Positions 24,105 to 33,749 are shown, counted from the stretch's first letter. The stretch: DNA of 64,000 bases from CAYZJR01 sp964503045 (GCA_964503045.1 CAZCZI010000011.1:78132-142131); one strand, 5' to 3'. Numbers and translations are program-made. Notes: generated by a model from the sequence alone, not told the origin.

Positions 24105-26426
24105 TTGTCTTCCAATTCAGCCCATAGAGCCCAACTTACATCAATAGCTCGTGTGTTGAGGCGACTAGAAGAAGCAGCTGGGAGCAGTGTTTCTGCCTCG
24201 GCAAAAAATCCTCCTGCAATCAGATTCGCATTATCGGGGGGATTTTCGGTGTTGAGCCTGGCAGTGTTGGGACTTTGCCCACAACATTATGAAGGTTCGA
24301 TAATCGAACGACTGATTCGCAAAGCGAAGACAGCCATTGGTGTTGAGACTCCGCTTTGCATTGACCAAACAAAATTTTCAAGCGCTTGCCGAAACGAGCT
24401 TGTGGACGACTTTGCTGTGCTTGCTGCTTCCAATGACGCGCTTGAGGAAGCTCTAATCGATGCGGCCAAAGAGTTGTCTTCAAACGTGTTGCAGGATCCG
24501 CTGCTTTGCGGATGGGCATACCAAGCCCAAATCGGCGCCAAAGTCAGCACCAAGGAGAGACCGAAAGAATCGTCGCAGACGCGTGAAAGTGATATCGCCT
24601 TCTTGACCCAGTGGTTTACACCGGATTGGATCAGCACTTTTCTGGTTGATCAAACGCTTACATCAAAGACTTCGAATGCCAATTCACCAGTGGCGAGCTT
24701 TTGGGATCCCGCATGCGGAGCTGGTCATATTCTGATTCGCGCTCTTGAGAAAATGGCGGTCGCCGATGGCGAGAATCTGCATCAATGCCTCGACAACTTG
24801 TTTGGTTGCGACATCGATTCTGTCGCACTTCAACTTGCTTCGACCGCTGTTTACTTGAAGTGCCGAAGCATCGAATTATCTGCGCCCCGCGATTCGCTTA
24901 GTGAACTTCCGCTACCTAAGCTCTTTTACGTGTCTTCATCGCCGTCGTATCCGACCGAATGTGGAAGTTTGCTTCTGGGAATTGGGCAGGATTTCGATCG
25001 ATCTAAACTCAAGCTCAAACAACTCAACGGCACCGAGCATGTCGCACAAGAAGTGCTTCCCGAGCACTTTTCGTGCATTGCGACAAACCCGCCCTATTTG
25101 AGTCACCGATTGCTTCCATTTTCAATCAGTGAACTGTTGCGAAAACACTACAAGCATTCCCGTTACGATCTTTACGCTGCATTTATCGATCTGTGTTTGC
25201 GAAAGCTGCGCGATGATGGACGTTTTGGCATGATCTGTCAGCAGAGTTTTTTGACTATTCAAAGGTATAAGAAGCTGCGCGAAATTCTGATGAGCCAGTG
25301 CGGAATCGATTCGTTGGTGATGCTCGGTTCTGGATCTTTTGCTATGAGAGCCGGTGAAAAGGTGAATAACGCCATTATCGTCGCGCAGAAAATGGAGGCT
25401 GATCGACAAGATGAAATCACGGTCAAGTATTGGCGGTTATTGGGGAACCTCGAAAAGCTGGAAGCGGAGCAAAAGGGAATTGGAGCGGTGGAGTTCGATT
25501 CCATCAGCGATTCTGACTTACGCACTTTGAGCTCTTCGATTGACGGTGCGCCGATTGTTCCCTGGTGTCCCGCGCCAATCGCTAAGTTGTTTACTACTCT
25601 GCCTGCGCTAGAAAACAAAGATGGCGACATTCGTCTCGTGAATGGCCTTTTCACTTGCAACAATAGCTACTTTGTCTCGCATCATCGTGATGTTGTCGAG
25701 GGCGAGCGCCACTTGTATGTGCCTTACGACAAAGGCGGCGGGCACAAGTGGTACAAACGCACACCGTACATGCTTCGCTGGGAAGGCGATGGTAAGCGGA
25801 TTCGTGAGTATCGTTCGTCGCGCGGGCAGTCTTCCAAGTTGCCGGGTGAAGAGTTCTACTTTAAGACCGGCATCACATACTCCTATATTGGAACGCGCGA
25901 CTTCAGGGCGCGCCTTTTGAGCCCTGGATCTATTTTCGATATTGCAAGCTCGGCTGTCTTCAGCGAGTCTGTCGACATCTATTATTTGCTGGGGTTTCTC
26001 AATTCCACGCTGGCACGATACATGCTCTTTGTGCTCAATCCTACGATCAATTTTCAAATTGGCGATCTCAGGCGCTTGCCTTTTGCCAAGCCGGATAAGT
26101 CCACCGAAGTTGCCGTCTCGAAACTGGCCACGGAAGCCGTCGAGTTGGCGATGCAACTGGAGCGGTACGACTCGGATTCTCCGGATTTCGTCGAATTCGT
26201 CAATGGTGCAAAAGCTGAAGCCAAAGCGAGATTCGATGCCATAAACAAACGAGAGTGGGCAATTCAGGACGAGATAGACCAACTCATTTATGCGCTCTAC
26301 AAAATCGATAGCACCACGCGTAGAGTCATTGCCAAAGATCCTATGATCAAGCGCTCGGCGAAAACCGCTCTGGCAAGATTTGCAAACGAAACAGAACAGC
26401 CACCCCGAGAGGTGGCTGTTCAGTAG
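24105..26426 (+). CDS. N6-adenine DNA methyltransferase (Eco57I/type IIG or PglX-like), solitary
   Basis: This 773-residue protein has a helical N-terminal part at about 1-165. The methyltransferase domain follows, with SAM motif DPACGAGHIL at 201-210 and catalytic motif NPPY (CIATNPPYLSH) near 325. The helix DGRFGMICQQSFLTIQRYKK is typical of Eco57I-like enzymes. The C-terminal specificity domain has the TaqI-C style motif FLNSTLARYMLFVLNPTINF followed by LRRLPF. No PD-(D/E)xK nuclease motif is recognised and no restriction, BREX or phage gene is adjacent, so it looks like an orphan methyltransferase. The start is TTG with a poor ribosome-binding site; a later start is possible. Its last codons lie in a hairpin. 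Confidence 0.9.
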   Translation: MSSNSAHRAQLTSIARVLRRLEEAAGSSVSASAKNPPAIRFALSGGFSVLSLAVLGLCPQHYEGSIIERLIRKAKTAIGVETPLCIDQTKFSSACRNELVDDFAVLAASNDALEEALIDAAKELSSNVLQDPLLCGWAYQAQIGAKVSTKERPKESSQTRESDIAFLTQWFTPDWISTFLVDQTLTSKTSNANSPVASFWDPACGAGHILIRALEKMAVADGENLHQCLDNLFGCDIDSVALQLASTAVYLKCRSIELSAPRDSLSELPLPKLFYVSSSPSYPTECGSLLLGIGQDFDRSKLKLKQLNGTEHVAQEVLPEHFSCIATNPPYLSHRLLPFSISELLRKHYKHSRYDLYAAFIDLCLRKLRDDGRFGMICQQSFLTIQRYKKLREILMSQCGIDSLVMLGSGSFAMRAGEKVNNAIIVAQKMEADRQDEITVKYWRLLGNLEKLEAEQKGIGAVEFDSISDSDLRTLSSSIDGAPIVPWCPAPIAKLFTTLPALENKDGDIRLVNGLFTCNNSYFVSHHRDVVEGERHLYVPYDKGGGHKWYKRTPYMLRWEGDGKRIREYRSSRGQSSKLPGEEFYFKTGITYSYIGTRDFRARLLSPGSIFDIASSAVFSESVDIYYLLGFLNSTLARYMLFVLNPTINFQIGDLRRLPFAKPDKSTEVAVSKLATEAVELAMQLERYDSDSPDFVEFVNGAKAEAKARFDAINKREWAIQDEIDQLIYALYKIDSTTRRVIAKDPMIKRSAKTALARFANETEQPPREVAVQ
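26394..26421 (-). terminator. Hairpin covering the methyltransferase stop region, probable terminator of the convergent gene
   Basis: The perfect 11-bp stem GAACAGCCACC/GGTGGCTGTTC has a 6-nt loop. On the minus strand it is followed by TGTTTCGTTT, which suits termination of the gene at 26471-28123. On the plus strand there is no T-tract. The arms also encode the last residues (QPPREVAVQ) of the methyltransferase. Confidence 0.55.
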
Positions 26427-26470
26427 CTTTGAAGCAATAATTGAACTTCGAAGTTCCGTTGATATGTGGA

Positions 26471-28123
26471 CTACTTCTTCTTCGACTTCACATCAGTCAG
26501 AATTTCGCCTCTAACCTTGGAAGATGCACCCGGTATCAATGTCGCTTCCGTAGCGGCTTCACCGGTGAACTCTTGCTTGAACTCGGCTTCGAATTGGTCG
26601 CCGGGTTTAACAACAGCTTCTTGTCCTCTGATAATCGTGTCGGCAATCAGGAATCCACCCGGAAGTCCGGAGACAACGCCCATGGCAAAGCCTTTAAGCC
26701 TGCGATGCGGAACGTTGGTGCCCACCGGATGCAAGAATGCAAACGATGGATTCATTGCGCCGACGACACCATATGCAAGCGGAACGATACCGAAACTGAA
26801 TACGCCACCTGCAGACGCGGCGCCTCTGATTGCGAGGTGGGCGGCTTGGTGCTTCAACTGTGTCGATAGCGGGGCTGCTACTTCACCGTTGTGGTTGACG
26901 CCAAGAACTCGACCCTCTGCTTTGTTCTTTACGATGCGTGCGTGTTGTGCTGGTTGAGCAACCAGGGGAAGATGTTCGCCGTTGTGGTTGATGATTTCGT
27001 CAAACTGGAGTCCAACGGCTCCGTTGGCTCGCATCCAGCGCTTAGCGGACAGTTCTGCATGAAGAATTCTGCGAGCTGGTTCGGCCGATGATACATGACC
27101 GCGAACCAAATCTCCTTTTTTGGCAATTAACTTGCCACCGATGGTGATGTCAACGTTCAACCGGGCTTCGATGGGTTGACCGACTTTGGCTGTTTTGCTG
27201 CTGAGCGAACTCATCATCGTGATTGGGAAGGTGGCTCCACTTACGATCTTTGTTTTGCCGACTTCGTCTTGAATTTCTTTCCAGACCACTTCGGCTTTTT
27301 GCGGCACGTCTGCATCGTTGTCGATGACGATAACTGCAGAGGCCTCTTCAGAGGAGTTCGATTCTGCCGCGGCTTCGATGTCCTGAATTGCTTCTTTTGC
27401 AGATTCAACTTTGGGTTCAGCAGCCGTCGGTTCAACAGCCGTCGGTTCAACAGCCGTCGGAGTAACGGCCGTCGGAGTAACGAGTGTCGGAGTAACGACT
27501 GTCGAAGTAGCAACTGGCGAAGTTGCAACTGGTTGTTGTGTTGCAGCTTGATCGACTTGTGTTTCACCTGCTTGAGTGTGATCTCTGGATTGATCTTGCG
27601 GTTGAGAATTATCTATCTCCGGGCACTCTTGCATGTTGAACGGCACCATGTTGTGGTCGAACCGTTGCGCTGGTCCTTTCGTGGTTTCAGAAGGGACTGG
27701 CACCGCCGTTGGTGTGGCTGTCGATGCTAATTTCGACGGAGCTGCCACCGCTCGAGTCGGAGCTTGAGTCGCGGCTTGAGTCGCGGCTTGAGTGCTAGGA
27801 GTTTTAGCAGAAATTTGCGAAGATGCCTGAGTGGACGGAGCTGGCGCGTCGTTCCACCCTCTAACTTCTTCAATGATCATTCCGTTTCCATCGCCCGGGA
27901 CTGGTGCGCCTAGAGGCGCAACTTGAGGTGCGTTTGCTTCTGTCAGTGGACCATTCATTGGAAGCTGAAATGCAGCAGTCTTACCATGGGTCGAGCGAGC
28001 TGCTGTATTTGCCGAGCCACTTTGCGCCAGGACCGGCAGTGCAAGGTTGCCACCCACCAGTGAAATAGTGACGGCGATTGCAAGCATACCTGCTGCCGGT
28101 TTCCTTGAATCACGCTTGATCAT
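26471..28123 (-). CDS. Secreted low-complexity protein with C-terminal VirB10/TrbI-like beta domain
   Basis: This 550-residue protein has a signal peptide (MLAIAVTISLVGGNLALPVLA, about residues 13-34). Residues 60-260 are Ala/Thr/Pro rich, with a 5-residue repeat of the type PTAVE/PTAVT. Residues 290-400 form a folded domain (FPITMMSSLSSKTAKVGQPI, KLIAKKGDLVRGHVSSAEPA). A glycine-rich hydrophobic segment follows (GAASAGGVFSFGIVPLAYG). The domain resembles the C-terminal part of the SLH protein at 48384, and both recall the 'nonspecific inhibitor/pore' beta domain of VirB10/TrbI only in outline. Cell-envelope location is likely; function unknown. Confidence 0.75.
   Translation of the reverse strand: MIKRDSRKPAAGMLAIAVTISLVGGNLALPVLAQSGSANTAARSTHGKTAAFQLPMNGPLTEANAPQVAPLGAPVPGDGNGMIIEEVRGWNDAPAPSTQASSQISAKTPSTQAATQAATQAPTRAVAAPSKLASTATPTAVPVPSETTKGPAQRFDHNMVPFNMQECPEIDNSQPQDQSRDHTQAGETQVDQAATQQPVATSPVATSTVVTPTLVTPTAVTPTAVEPTAVEPTAAEPKVESAKEAIQDIEAAAESNSSEEASAVIVIDNDADVPQKAEVVWKEIQDEVGKTKIVSGATFPITMMSSLSSKTAKVGQPIEARLNVDITIGGKLIAKKGDLVRGHVSSAEPARRILHAELSAKRWMRANGAVGLQFDEIINHNGEHLPLVAQPAQHARIVKNKAEGRVLGVNHNGEVAAPLSTQLKHQAAHLAIRGAASAGGVFSFGIVPLAYGVVGAMNPSFAFLHPVGTNVPHRRLKGFAMGVVSGLPGGFLIADTIIRGQEAVVKPGDQFEAEFKQEFTGEAATEATLIPGASSKVRGEILTDVKSKKK
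27415..27515. repeat. 15-bp tandem coding repeats (PTAVE/PTAVT)
   Basis: The unit GGTTCAACAGCCGTC and variants with GGAGTAAC repeat about six to seven times in frame. They encode Pro-Thr-Ala-Val-Glu/Thr pentapeptides in the linker of the secreted protein. Confidence 0.75.
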
Positions 28124-28349
28124 CGCTCGTCCTCCAAAAACTTTGCATGCCGAAATTGCGAGGCGCCTGCCTCACTTTGATCCCGACTCCAAATGCGGAA
28201 TTGCACTTCCAAAGTCTTTATTCACGCATCAGAGGTCGAATAATCCCTTGGAAACTGGAATTTCCAAAGATCGGTTGTCGAGTGGAGCTCTCGAAACGGT
28301 TCAGTCTGCTTGAACTATGGATGGTGCCGAGACTATTGTCTTCTTGCGA

Positions 28350-30479
28350 CTATCTTCTTTGTTGTTGCGGCTGCTGTTGTTGCTGCTGTCTTTGACGTAT
28401 CGCTTGAACTTCCTGTTCGGACAGCGGTCGGTCGTTGCGACGCACAACCGCGGTTTGACCTGCCGGATTCGTCCACGTGATGTTGCCGTCGGCGCCGACT
28501 TGCGCTTTTCCTTCGAAGTATCTGTATGCCGGTTGTCCCGTTCGAGGATCCACAGCGGCCCGGCGCATCGGCTGACCGGTCTTCTCGTCGATTTGAGGTC
28601 TGCCTTGATTGTCGGTGACGTTTTCTATCACAGGGGTTCTCCAGCCCATCTTGCCGTCCTGTGAGATCTGTCCATATTGCCAATCTTCGATCTTTTCATT
28701 TGGATAACTGATTTGTAGTCTTGAAGGTTCACCTTTATCGTTATATGTGACGCGAGTGAATACGCCTTCTGCTCCCAAGATCATTTCTGGCTTGAGCTTG
28801 CCGTCGGCTCCTTTGGTGCCGAGGATTTCGCTGCCATCTGGTTCCATAGCACGGCTCTTGCCGGTTGGTTTGCCGTCGGCTCCTAATGTAGTCATTGTCA
28901 CCGAGCCATCTTTTCCAGCTTCCACCTGCATCTTGAACTCTTTGCCGGAGCTGTCTTTCCAGCTGTCGGTATTGCCGACGCGAGTGACTGATGTTTCTGC
29001 GCCGGGAACGATCTTGACCTTACCGTCGGTGCCGCGTTCTTGTTTGTCCGGTCCCTTTTGATCGACTCTTGATACATTGCCTTGAGCGTCGTAGTGGAAA
29101 ATGAACTTGTTGCCGTCTCTTGTTTCTGTGCGCATCAAGCGATCGTTTCCATCCGGTCCTTTTTCGGTGACGGTGATGCGATCTTTTTCGTGACGTGCAT
29201 CGCTGTTTTGACGGAAAGTTCTGGTACCATCGCTCGATTGCCAAATGCGATCGCCGTTAGCCATCACGTTTCTGCGTTCGCCGGTGGACTGATCGAGATT
29301 TACGGCAGCAACCCGATCGTTGCCTTTAGCAAACGGCAACTTGCCGTTTTGCATTTCGGCTTGTAGTGTCTGCAGGTTGGCCACGGCTTTGCGTGGATCT
29401 GTCTCGGGCTTGGTCAACTCTTGAATCCGTTGAACTTCTTTAGGATCGAGCTTTCCTCCAGGCGGAGCCTTGAGTGTCACCCACTCGTCGGCGACCGGCG
29501 GCTGACCGGGGACTTGTGGTTTTTTCACTGTCATCTCAGTGATGTTGCCGTTTTTGTCCTTCGCGGTATAGCCGTTTAGTGTTTGATACTCCTTGCCGTC
29601 TTGGCGAACTGCTTTCGAGTATTGATAGTCGGTGGTGCTGCCGTCAGGCTTCCTTTCCGAGAGAATCGGACGCGCCGGCTGCAAATAATACTTGCCGTCT
29701 TGTCCGCGAACGGGCATCATCACGTCTTTGTCGGTACGCTGTAGCCCGACTCCACTTTGTCTGTCGACTCTGTAGTTGTCTTTGTCGACATATTCCAGGC
29801 GCATTCCTGGTGCTAACTCGACGTTTTTCACACCTTTGACTGCGGCATCCGGTTTGTATGTTCCATCCGCCTGAAGCTTCTCTACTGTCCAATTGCCGTC
29901 TGCGCCGGGCTTTCCGCGCTCGGCCAGAACTTCTTTGCCGGCTCCATCCTTTCTGTATATTTCAAAACTTCCGACCTTGTTTTTATCGTCGGCATAGGTC
30001 AGTTTAGTTCTTTCTTGTGGTGTCTGAATTTCGGTTGGGCGTTGCTTGTCGTCAAACTTGATTCCATATCCATTTGGATAAACTCTATCTTTTATCTTGC
30101 CGTTTTCGAAATGCTCTACGGCTCCATTTTGCAGCTTTCTTTCGGTGAGCTGTTGGTTTTTGTCGTACTTTTCCACCATGCCATTGCTGTGGGTTCGCAC
30201 GATTGAGCCGTCAGCGCCTCTGGCGTCTTGAAACTGAGGTTGCCCACCTTGCTGTTGGGCGCGAATGACGTCGCCTTGTTGCTGTGAGAAACGCCCATCG
30301 CCGCGTTGTTGGGCAATCATCATGTCGTGATAGGTTTGCCCGCCCGGTCTGTAAGTGAGCGCCGGATCACCGACACGTCCCTGTCGGCCGCCGAATGCAT
30401 CATAAACTGCCCCAGTTAGATCTACCGGTTGTGCCGGATTCGGTTGAGCTTCACGACGTTTGTCATCGCCTTCTGCCAT
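28350..30479 (-). CDS. Large repetitive protein with YD/RHS-like strands, Gln-rich tail
   Basis: This 709-residue protein has no signal peptide or membrane segment. Short beta-strand units of the type G-x-D/N-G-x-x-x-x-T/Y recur throughout, for example DGSIVRTHSNGMVEKYDKN and NGAVEHFENGKIKDRVYPNG. They resemble the YD/RHS and MORN-like wrapped repeats that build surface or toxin shells. No toxin domain, DPxGL core-end motif or immunity gene follows. The C-terminus is almost pure Gln. The start ATG is preceded by GAGGATC. It follows the sfsA gene and precedes the low-complexity secreted protein on the same strand. Function unknown. Confidence 0.75.
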   Translation of the reverse strand: MAEGDDKRREAQPNPAQPVDLTGAVYDAFGGRQGRVGDPALTYRPGGQTYHDMMIAQQRGDGRFSQQQGDVIRAQQQGGQPQFQDARGADGSIVRTHSNGMVEKYDKNQQLTERKLQNGAVEHFENGKIKDRVYPNGYGIKFDDKQRPTEIQTPQERTKLTYADDKNKVGSFEIYRKDGAGKEVLAERGKPGADGNWTVEKLQADGTYKPDAAVKGVKNVELAPGMRLEYVDKDNYRVDRQSGVGLQRTDKDVMMPVRGQDGKYYLQPARPILSERKPDGSTTDYQYSKAVRQDGKEYQTLNGYTAKDKNGNITEMTVKKPQVPGQPPVADEWVTLKAPPGGKLDPKEVQRIQELTKPETDPRKAVANLQTLQAEMQNGKLPFAKGNDRVAAVNLDQSTGERRNVMANGDRIWQSSDGTRTFRQNSDARHEKDRITVTEKGPDGNDRLMRTETRDGNKFIFHYDAQGNVSRVDQKGPDKQERGTDGKVKIVPGAETSVTRVGNTDSWKDSSGKEFKMQVEAGKDGSVTMTTLGADGKPTGKSRAMEPDGSEILGTKGADGKLKPEMILGAEGVFTRVTYNDKGEPSRLQISYPNEKIEDWQYGQISQDGKMGWRTPVIENVTDNQGRPQIDEKTGQPMRRAAVDPRTGQPAYRYFEGKAQVGADGNITWTNPAGQTAVVRRNDRPLSEQEVQAIRQRQQQQQQPQQQRR

Positions 30480-30705
30480 GGTAAAGATCCTCGGTTTGAT
30501 GAACGATCTGAGATTGCAGCCTCTTGTTGGAGGTCGCGAAATCCAGCCATCTGGTAACTATTTGCCACTTACGGGGGCGTATGAAACTATGTCCATGGCG
30601 TAAGGGGCGGTGCTACAGCAGGATTACAAGAACTATTAATCCCACAAGAGACACTCTATCCGCGCTTGACAACCGTGTATAGTGGGGAAAACCGCAAGGA
30701 ACACA

Positions 30706-31479
30706 TTAAATCTCAAGTTTCACAGCCTTTCTTAGAACCAAATCGGCTGAAATTTCCTGGGAGGACACTTTCTTTTTTCCTGAGCTGGAAGTGACGGAAT
30801 GCCTTCCTTCGGGTTCCTCGACGCGAATGTCTATGTCAAATACCAGTACCTCAACACCAGCCTTTTGAGCCTTTCTCAGAGTTTCTCCATACTCTCGATC
30901 GATATGATCGGCGGGCGAGAATTTGTGGCAGTCGGCGCGGGCAATCAAATAAAACTGAACTGCTCGGTAGCCGCTGTCCACCGCGTGCATCAATGCGTTT
31001 AAGTGCTTGCGTCCGCGCTCGGTCGGAGCGTCGGGAAACATAGCAAGACCGCAGTCGGTATCGGCCAGCGTGGTTGATTTGACCTCAATAAAACAGTCGG
31101 GCCCATTTTTGTATTGGCTCAAAAAGAAATCAAATCTGCTGTTATGAAAACCAACCTCCGATTTCACTGACTCATAGTCCTTGAAACAAGGAATTTCTCG
31201 TTTCTTCAAAGCCTCCGCCACCACTTTGTTGGCGAGCATGGTGTTGACGTTGATGGCAACATCGCCACTCCAAACTACGCTCAACGTATATGGAAGTTTC
31301 CTTTTAGGATCAGATGATTTCTGAATCAAAACGGGAGAGCCCGGTTCTTGGCACCCAAGCATGCTTCCTGGGTTTGGGCAGTGTGCAACGATAACCTCTC
31401 CAGATTGCAATTGCACATCTGCAAGAAATCGCTTGTACCTTCTAATCAATCGTGCACGTTCGAGATTTTCAATTCTCAC
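30706..31479 (-). CDS. sfsA: DNA/RNA nuclease SfsA family protein
   Basis: This 257-residue protein has family-typical length. Recognisable segments are ARLIRRYKRFLADVQL at the N-terminus, VAHCPNPGSMLGC, and the nuclease-like core RFDFFLSQ...CFIEVKSTTL with Asp/Glu-x-Lys. FPDAPTERGRKHLNALM and an Asp-rich C-terminal strand (EVLVFDIDIRVEEP) follow. SfsA was first named for sugar fermentation stimulation and carries a PD-(D/E)xK-like fold. The start codon is GTG. Neighbours give no functional hint. Confidence 0.95.
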   Translation of the reverse strand: MRIENLERARLIRRYKRFLADVQLQSGEVIVAHCPNPGSMLGCQEPGSPVLIQKSSDPKRKLPYTLSVVWSGDVAINVNTMLANKVVAEALKKREIPCFKDYESVKSEVGFHNSRFDFFLSQYKNGPDCFIEVKSTTLADTDCGLAMFPDAPTERGRKHLNALMHAVDSGYRAVQFYLIARADCHKFSPADHIDREYGETLRKAQKAGVEVLVFDIDIRVEEPEGRHSVTSSSGKKKVSSQEISADLVLRKAVKLEI

Positions 31480-31524
31480 AATGGTAAGCCATATCCTTAG
31501 ATGAAGGGCTATAGCATATATCGA

Positions 31525-32889
31525 TTAAGGTCCATTTGAGAAGCGTGCAGGATCTGCGCCTTCGCTCATATCGCTTACGCCTACCACTACAGGGGTGGGA
31601 GCTGCGATTGAGCTTCCCAGCGGATTGTTGTCCAAAGGACCACTTACTGTTGGTTGAACAGATGTCACACCAGGCATTGAGATCGTTGGTGAAGGGGTGC
31701 GGCTGATTGTTCCGGCCGAGGTGACAGCAACGCCTGAGTTGGAGGTTGTAGCGTAGCCGGTGGTGGGGGTGGTGGAACCCTCAAAAAGTGTTGGGTCTTG
31801 CGCAACGGATCCGTACCAGTTTGCGAAGTGAGTCCAGCCAGCTTCAACTGCTGGAAGGAATCCGGCGCCTTGAGTGTAGTTCAATTGTTGAACGAAATTT
31901 TGCACCGCAATTATCGAATTGCCGTTTTGCGATTGGCGGTTCCAACCGACGGTGAACATATTGCGAAGTCCAATGTCTTGTCCCGGGTCGACGGTGTAGG
32001 AAGTGGCATGGCCGGTGGCGTCTTGAACCATGAATGTTTCAAGTTGATTGGTCATTCCATTTGCCGATGGCGTGAGATGCACGCCGTGGAATTCTACTGT
32101 GAGCTCAAGGCTCTGACCGGATGTTTGAAGATGTCCTTGGTGATCGAGCGAGATTTGAAGAAGGTATGCGCCGGCGCCTTGGGGATCATTGACGAGAACG
32201 TAGCTGATGCCGCTTCCTGGTTGAGTAATCACATCACCAGGATTTATCCACTTGCCGGCTCCGGTGGGGTCGACGGTGAATCCAGCGGGCAGACCGTTGA
32301 ATACTTTGGCGAGGCTGGTGAGGGTTCCATATCCAGTCAATCCTTCCGGATGCTCGACTGCTCTTGATGCAGTGCAATGAAGACGGGCTGGTTTTCCAAG
32401 AAACGGGATTTGGTTGAGTCCAGGAAAACTAGACATGTTAACGAACGGGCCGACATCGTAAGTGCAATCGGCAGTGTATTCGTACACATTGGCGGCGGTG
32501 TCGATTGGCGCAGGAACTGGAGTGTTCGGACCAACCATGCGGGTTGTGCTGGTGTTTTGGTTGCGTTCTTCGACGTAGAGATTCAATCCGGAGTTGGCGA
32601 AACCAGCTACTGGCTTCATTTTCACCCAGCTGGCGAAGCCGGAGTTCATAAGCTGCAAGCAGTTGTAGGTAGAACTTGCCAGAGCGCGGTCGTAGCTGGT
32701 TTGAGTAGCGGCGCTGACTGCGGAGTAAGTAGTTATGAAATAGGCTCCGGCGACGCTTGCAGAGATCATAACCAGATTGATGAGACCGAAGATTGACAGG
32801 AAAACCACGAACATGCAAAGGGTGAACTCAACGATGGAGCTGCCCTTTTGGGTTCTTTTGCTTTGGGTTCTTCTGTTGGTGTTGTACAT
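31525..32889 (-). CDS. TadE/TadG-like pseudopilin-type protein
   Basis: The N-terminus has the TadE signature, a basic stretch then KGSSIVEFTLCMFVVFLSI with the conserved Glu, followed by a single long hydrophobic helix (about residues 20-50). About 400 residues of predicted secreted beta-rich Thr/Ser/Pro sequence follow. TadE-like proteins are minor pilins of Tad/Flp systems; no other tad gene is in the window. ATG at 32889 is chosen because AAGGA lies 10 nt upstream; an in-frame ATG at 32910 would add 7 residues. Confidence 0.8.
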   Translation of the reverse strand: MYNTNRRTQSKRTQKGSSIVEFTLCMFVVFLSIFGLINLVMISASVAGAYFITTYSAVSAATQTSYDRALASSTYNCLQLMNSGFASWVKMKPVAGFANSGLNLYVEERNQNTSTTRMVGPNTPVPAPIDTAANVYEYTADCTYDVGPFVNMSSFPGLNQIPFLGKPARLHCTASRAVEHPEGLTGYGTLTSLAKVFNGLPAGFTVDPTGAGKWINPGDVITQPGSGISYVLVNDPQGAGAYLLQISLDHQGHLQTSGQSLELTVEFHGVHLTPSANGMTNQLETFMVQDATGHATSYTVDPGQDIGLRNMFTVGWNRQSQNGNSIIAVQNFVQQLNYTQGAGFLPAVEAGWTHFANWYGSVAQDPTLFEGSTTPTTGYATTSNSGVAVTSAGTISRTPSPTISMPGVTSVQPTVSGPLDNNPLGSSIAAPTPVVVGVSDMSEGADPARFSNGP

Positions 32890-33074
32890 TTTTTGAAAAT
32901 CCTTGGGCATTATTGATGCCGCAAACTTTCCAAGGCTGGAGCCAGTGGACGCTTTTGTCCTTGGAATGGTGATGGAGTGGGGTGCGATTAATATGAGATT
33001 AACGGAAAGGACGTGAACTAGTCATGACGTCGATGTGATGTCAAAGTGAAGCGCTCGTGATGTTTTTGTGAAGG

Positions 33075-33749
33075 CTAGCCCTTATCGACTTTGTAGCCGA
33101 CACCATGGACTGTTTTGATGATGTCCTCGCCGCCCGCTTGAGCGAGCTTCTTGCGGATTTTCTTCAGGTGCGTATACAGGGTTTCGCTGGTGGCATGAGA
33201 ATCAGAACTCCACACATACTCAAGTAGAGAATCTGTGCCTACGACTTTGTCGGCATGTCTAATGAGAAACTCCAGTATGGAAAATTCCTTCGGTTGAAGA
33301 TCCACTTCGGTTTCACCGATTAAGACTTGGCGTTTCGCCGTGTCAATCGTGACGCCGCTGGCAGTCAAGGATGTGCCGGAGAAATTTGAAGGACGCCTCA
33401 ACAGTGCGCGCAGTCGTGCTGATAGCTCTCTTACGTCGAACGGCTTGGTCAAGTAGTCATCAGCGCCTGCGTCGAGCCCCTCTTCTTTCTCTTTGACCTC
33501 GCCTTTACCGGTCAAAAGCAATACCGGAGTGTGTGCGCCGCTCGACCGAAAACGCTTTAGAACTTCCAGCCCACTTTGACCGGGCAGACCGATGTCCAAA
33601 ACCACAATGTCAAATTTGAAGCATTCAAGTTTCTCTTGTGCATCCAAACCATCGCCTGAGTGCTCAACCATGTGACCTTCAAACTTCAGCCACTGCTGAA
33701 TTCGGGTAGCCAGGTCTTGGTCATCTTCAACGAACAGAATCTTTGCCAT
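33075..33749 (-). CDS. OmpR/PhoB-family response regulator
   Basis: This 224-residue two-domain regulator has a receiver domain with acidic pocket FVEDDQD, phospho-acceptor Asp in FDIVVLDIGLPG (about residue 51), Thr in LLLTGKG and Lys in DYLTKPFD. The winged-helix DNA-binding domain follows (LQPKEFSILEFLIRHADKVV, SETLYTHLKKIRKKL, VHGVGYKVD). All phosphotransfer residues are present. No kinase is directly adjacent. Candidates in the window are the STAS-linked kinase at 35432 and the split kinases at 16934-22760. Confidence 0.95.
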   Translation of the reverse strand: MAKILFVEDDQDLATRIQQWLKFEGHMVEHSGDGLDAQEKLECFKFDIVVLDIGLPGQSGLEVLKRFRSSGAHTPVLLLTGKGEVKEKEEGLDAGADDYLTKPFDVRELSARLRALLRRPSNFSGTSLTASGVTIDTAKRQVLIGETEVDLQPKEFSILEFLIRHADKVVGTDSLLEYVWSSDSHATSETLYTHLKKIRKKLAQAGGEDIIKTVHGVGYKVDKG

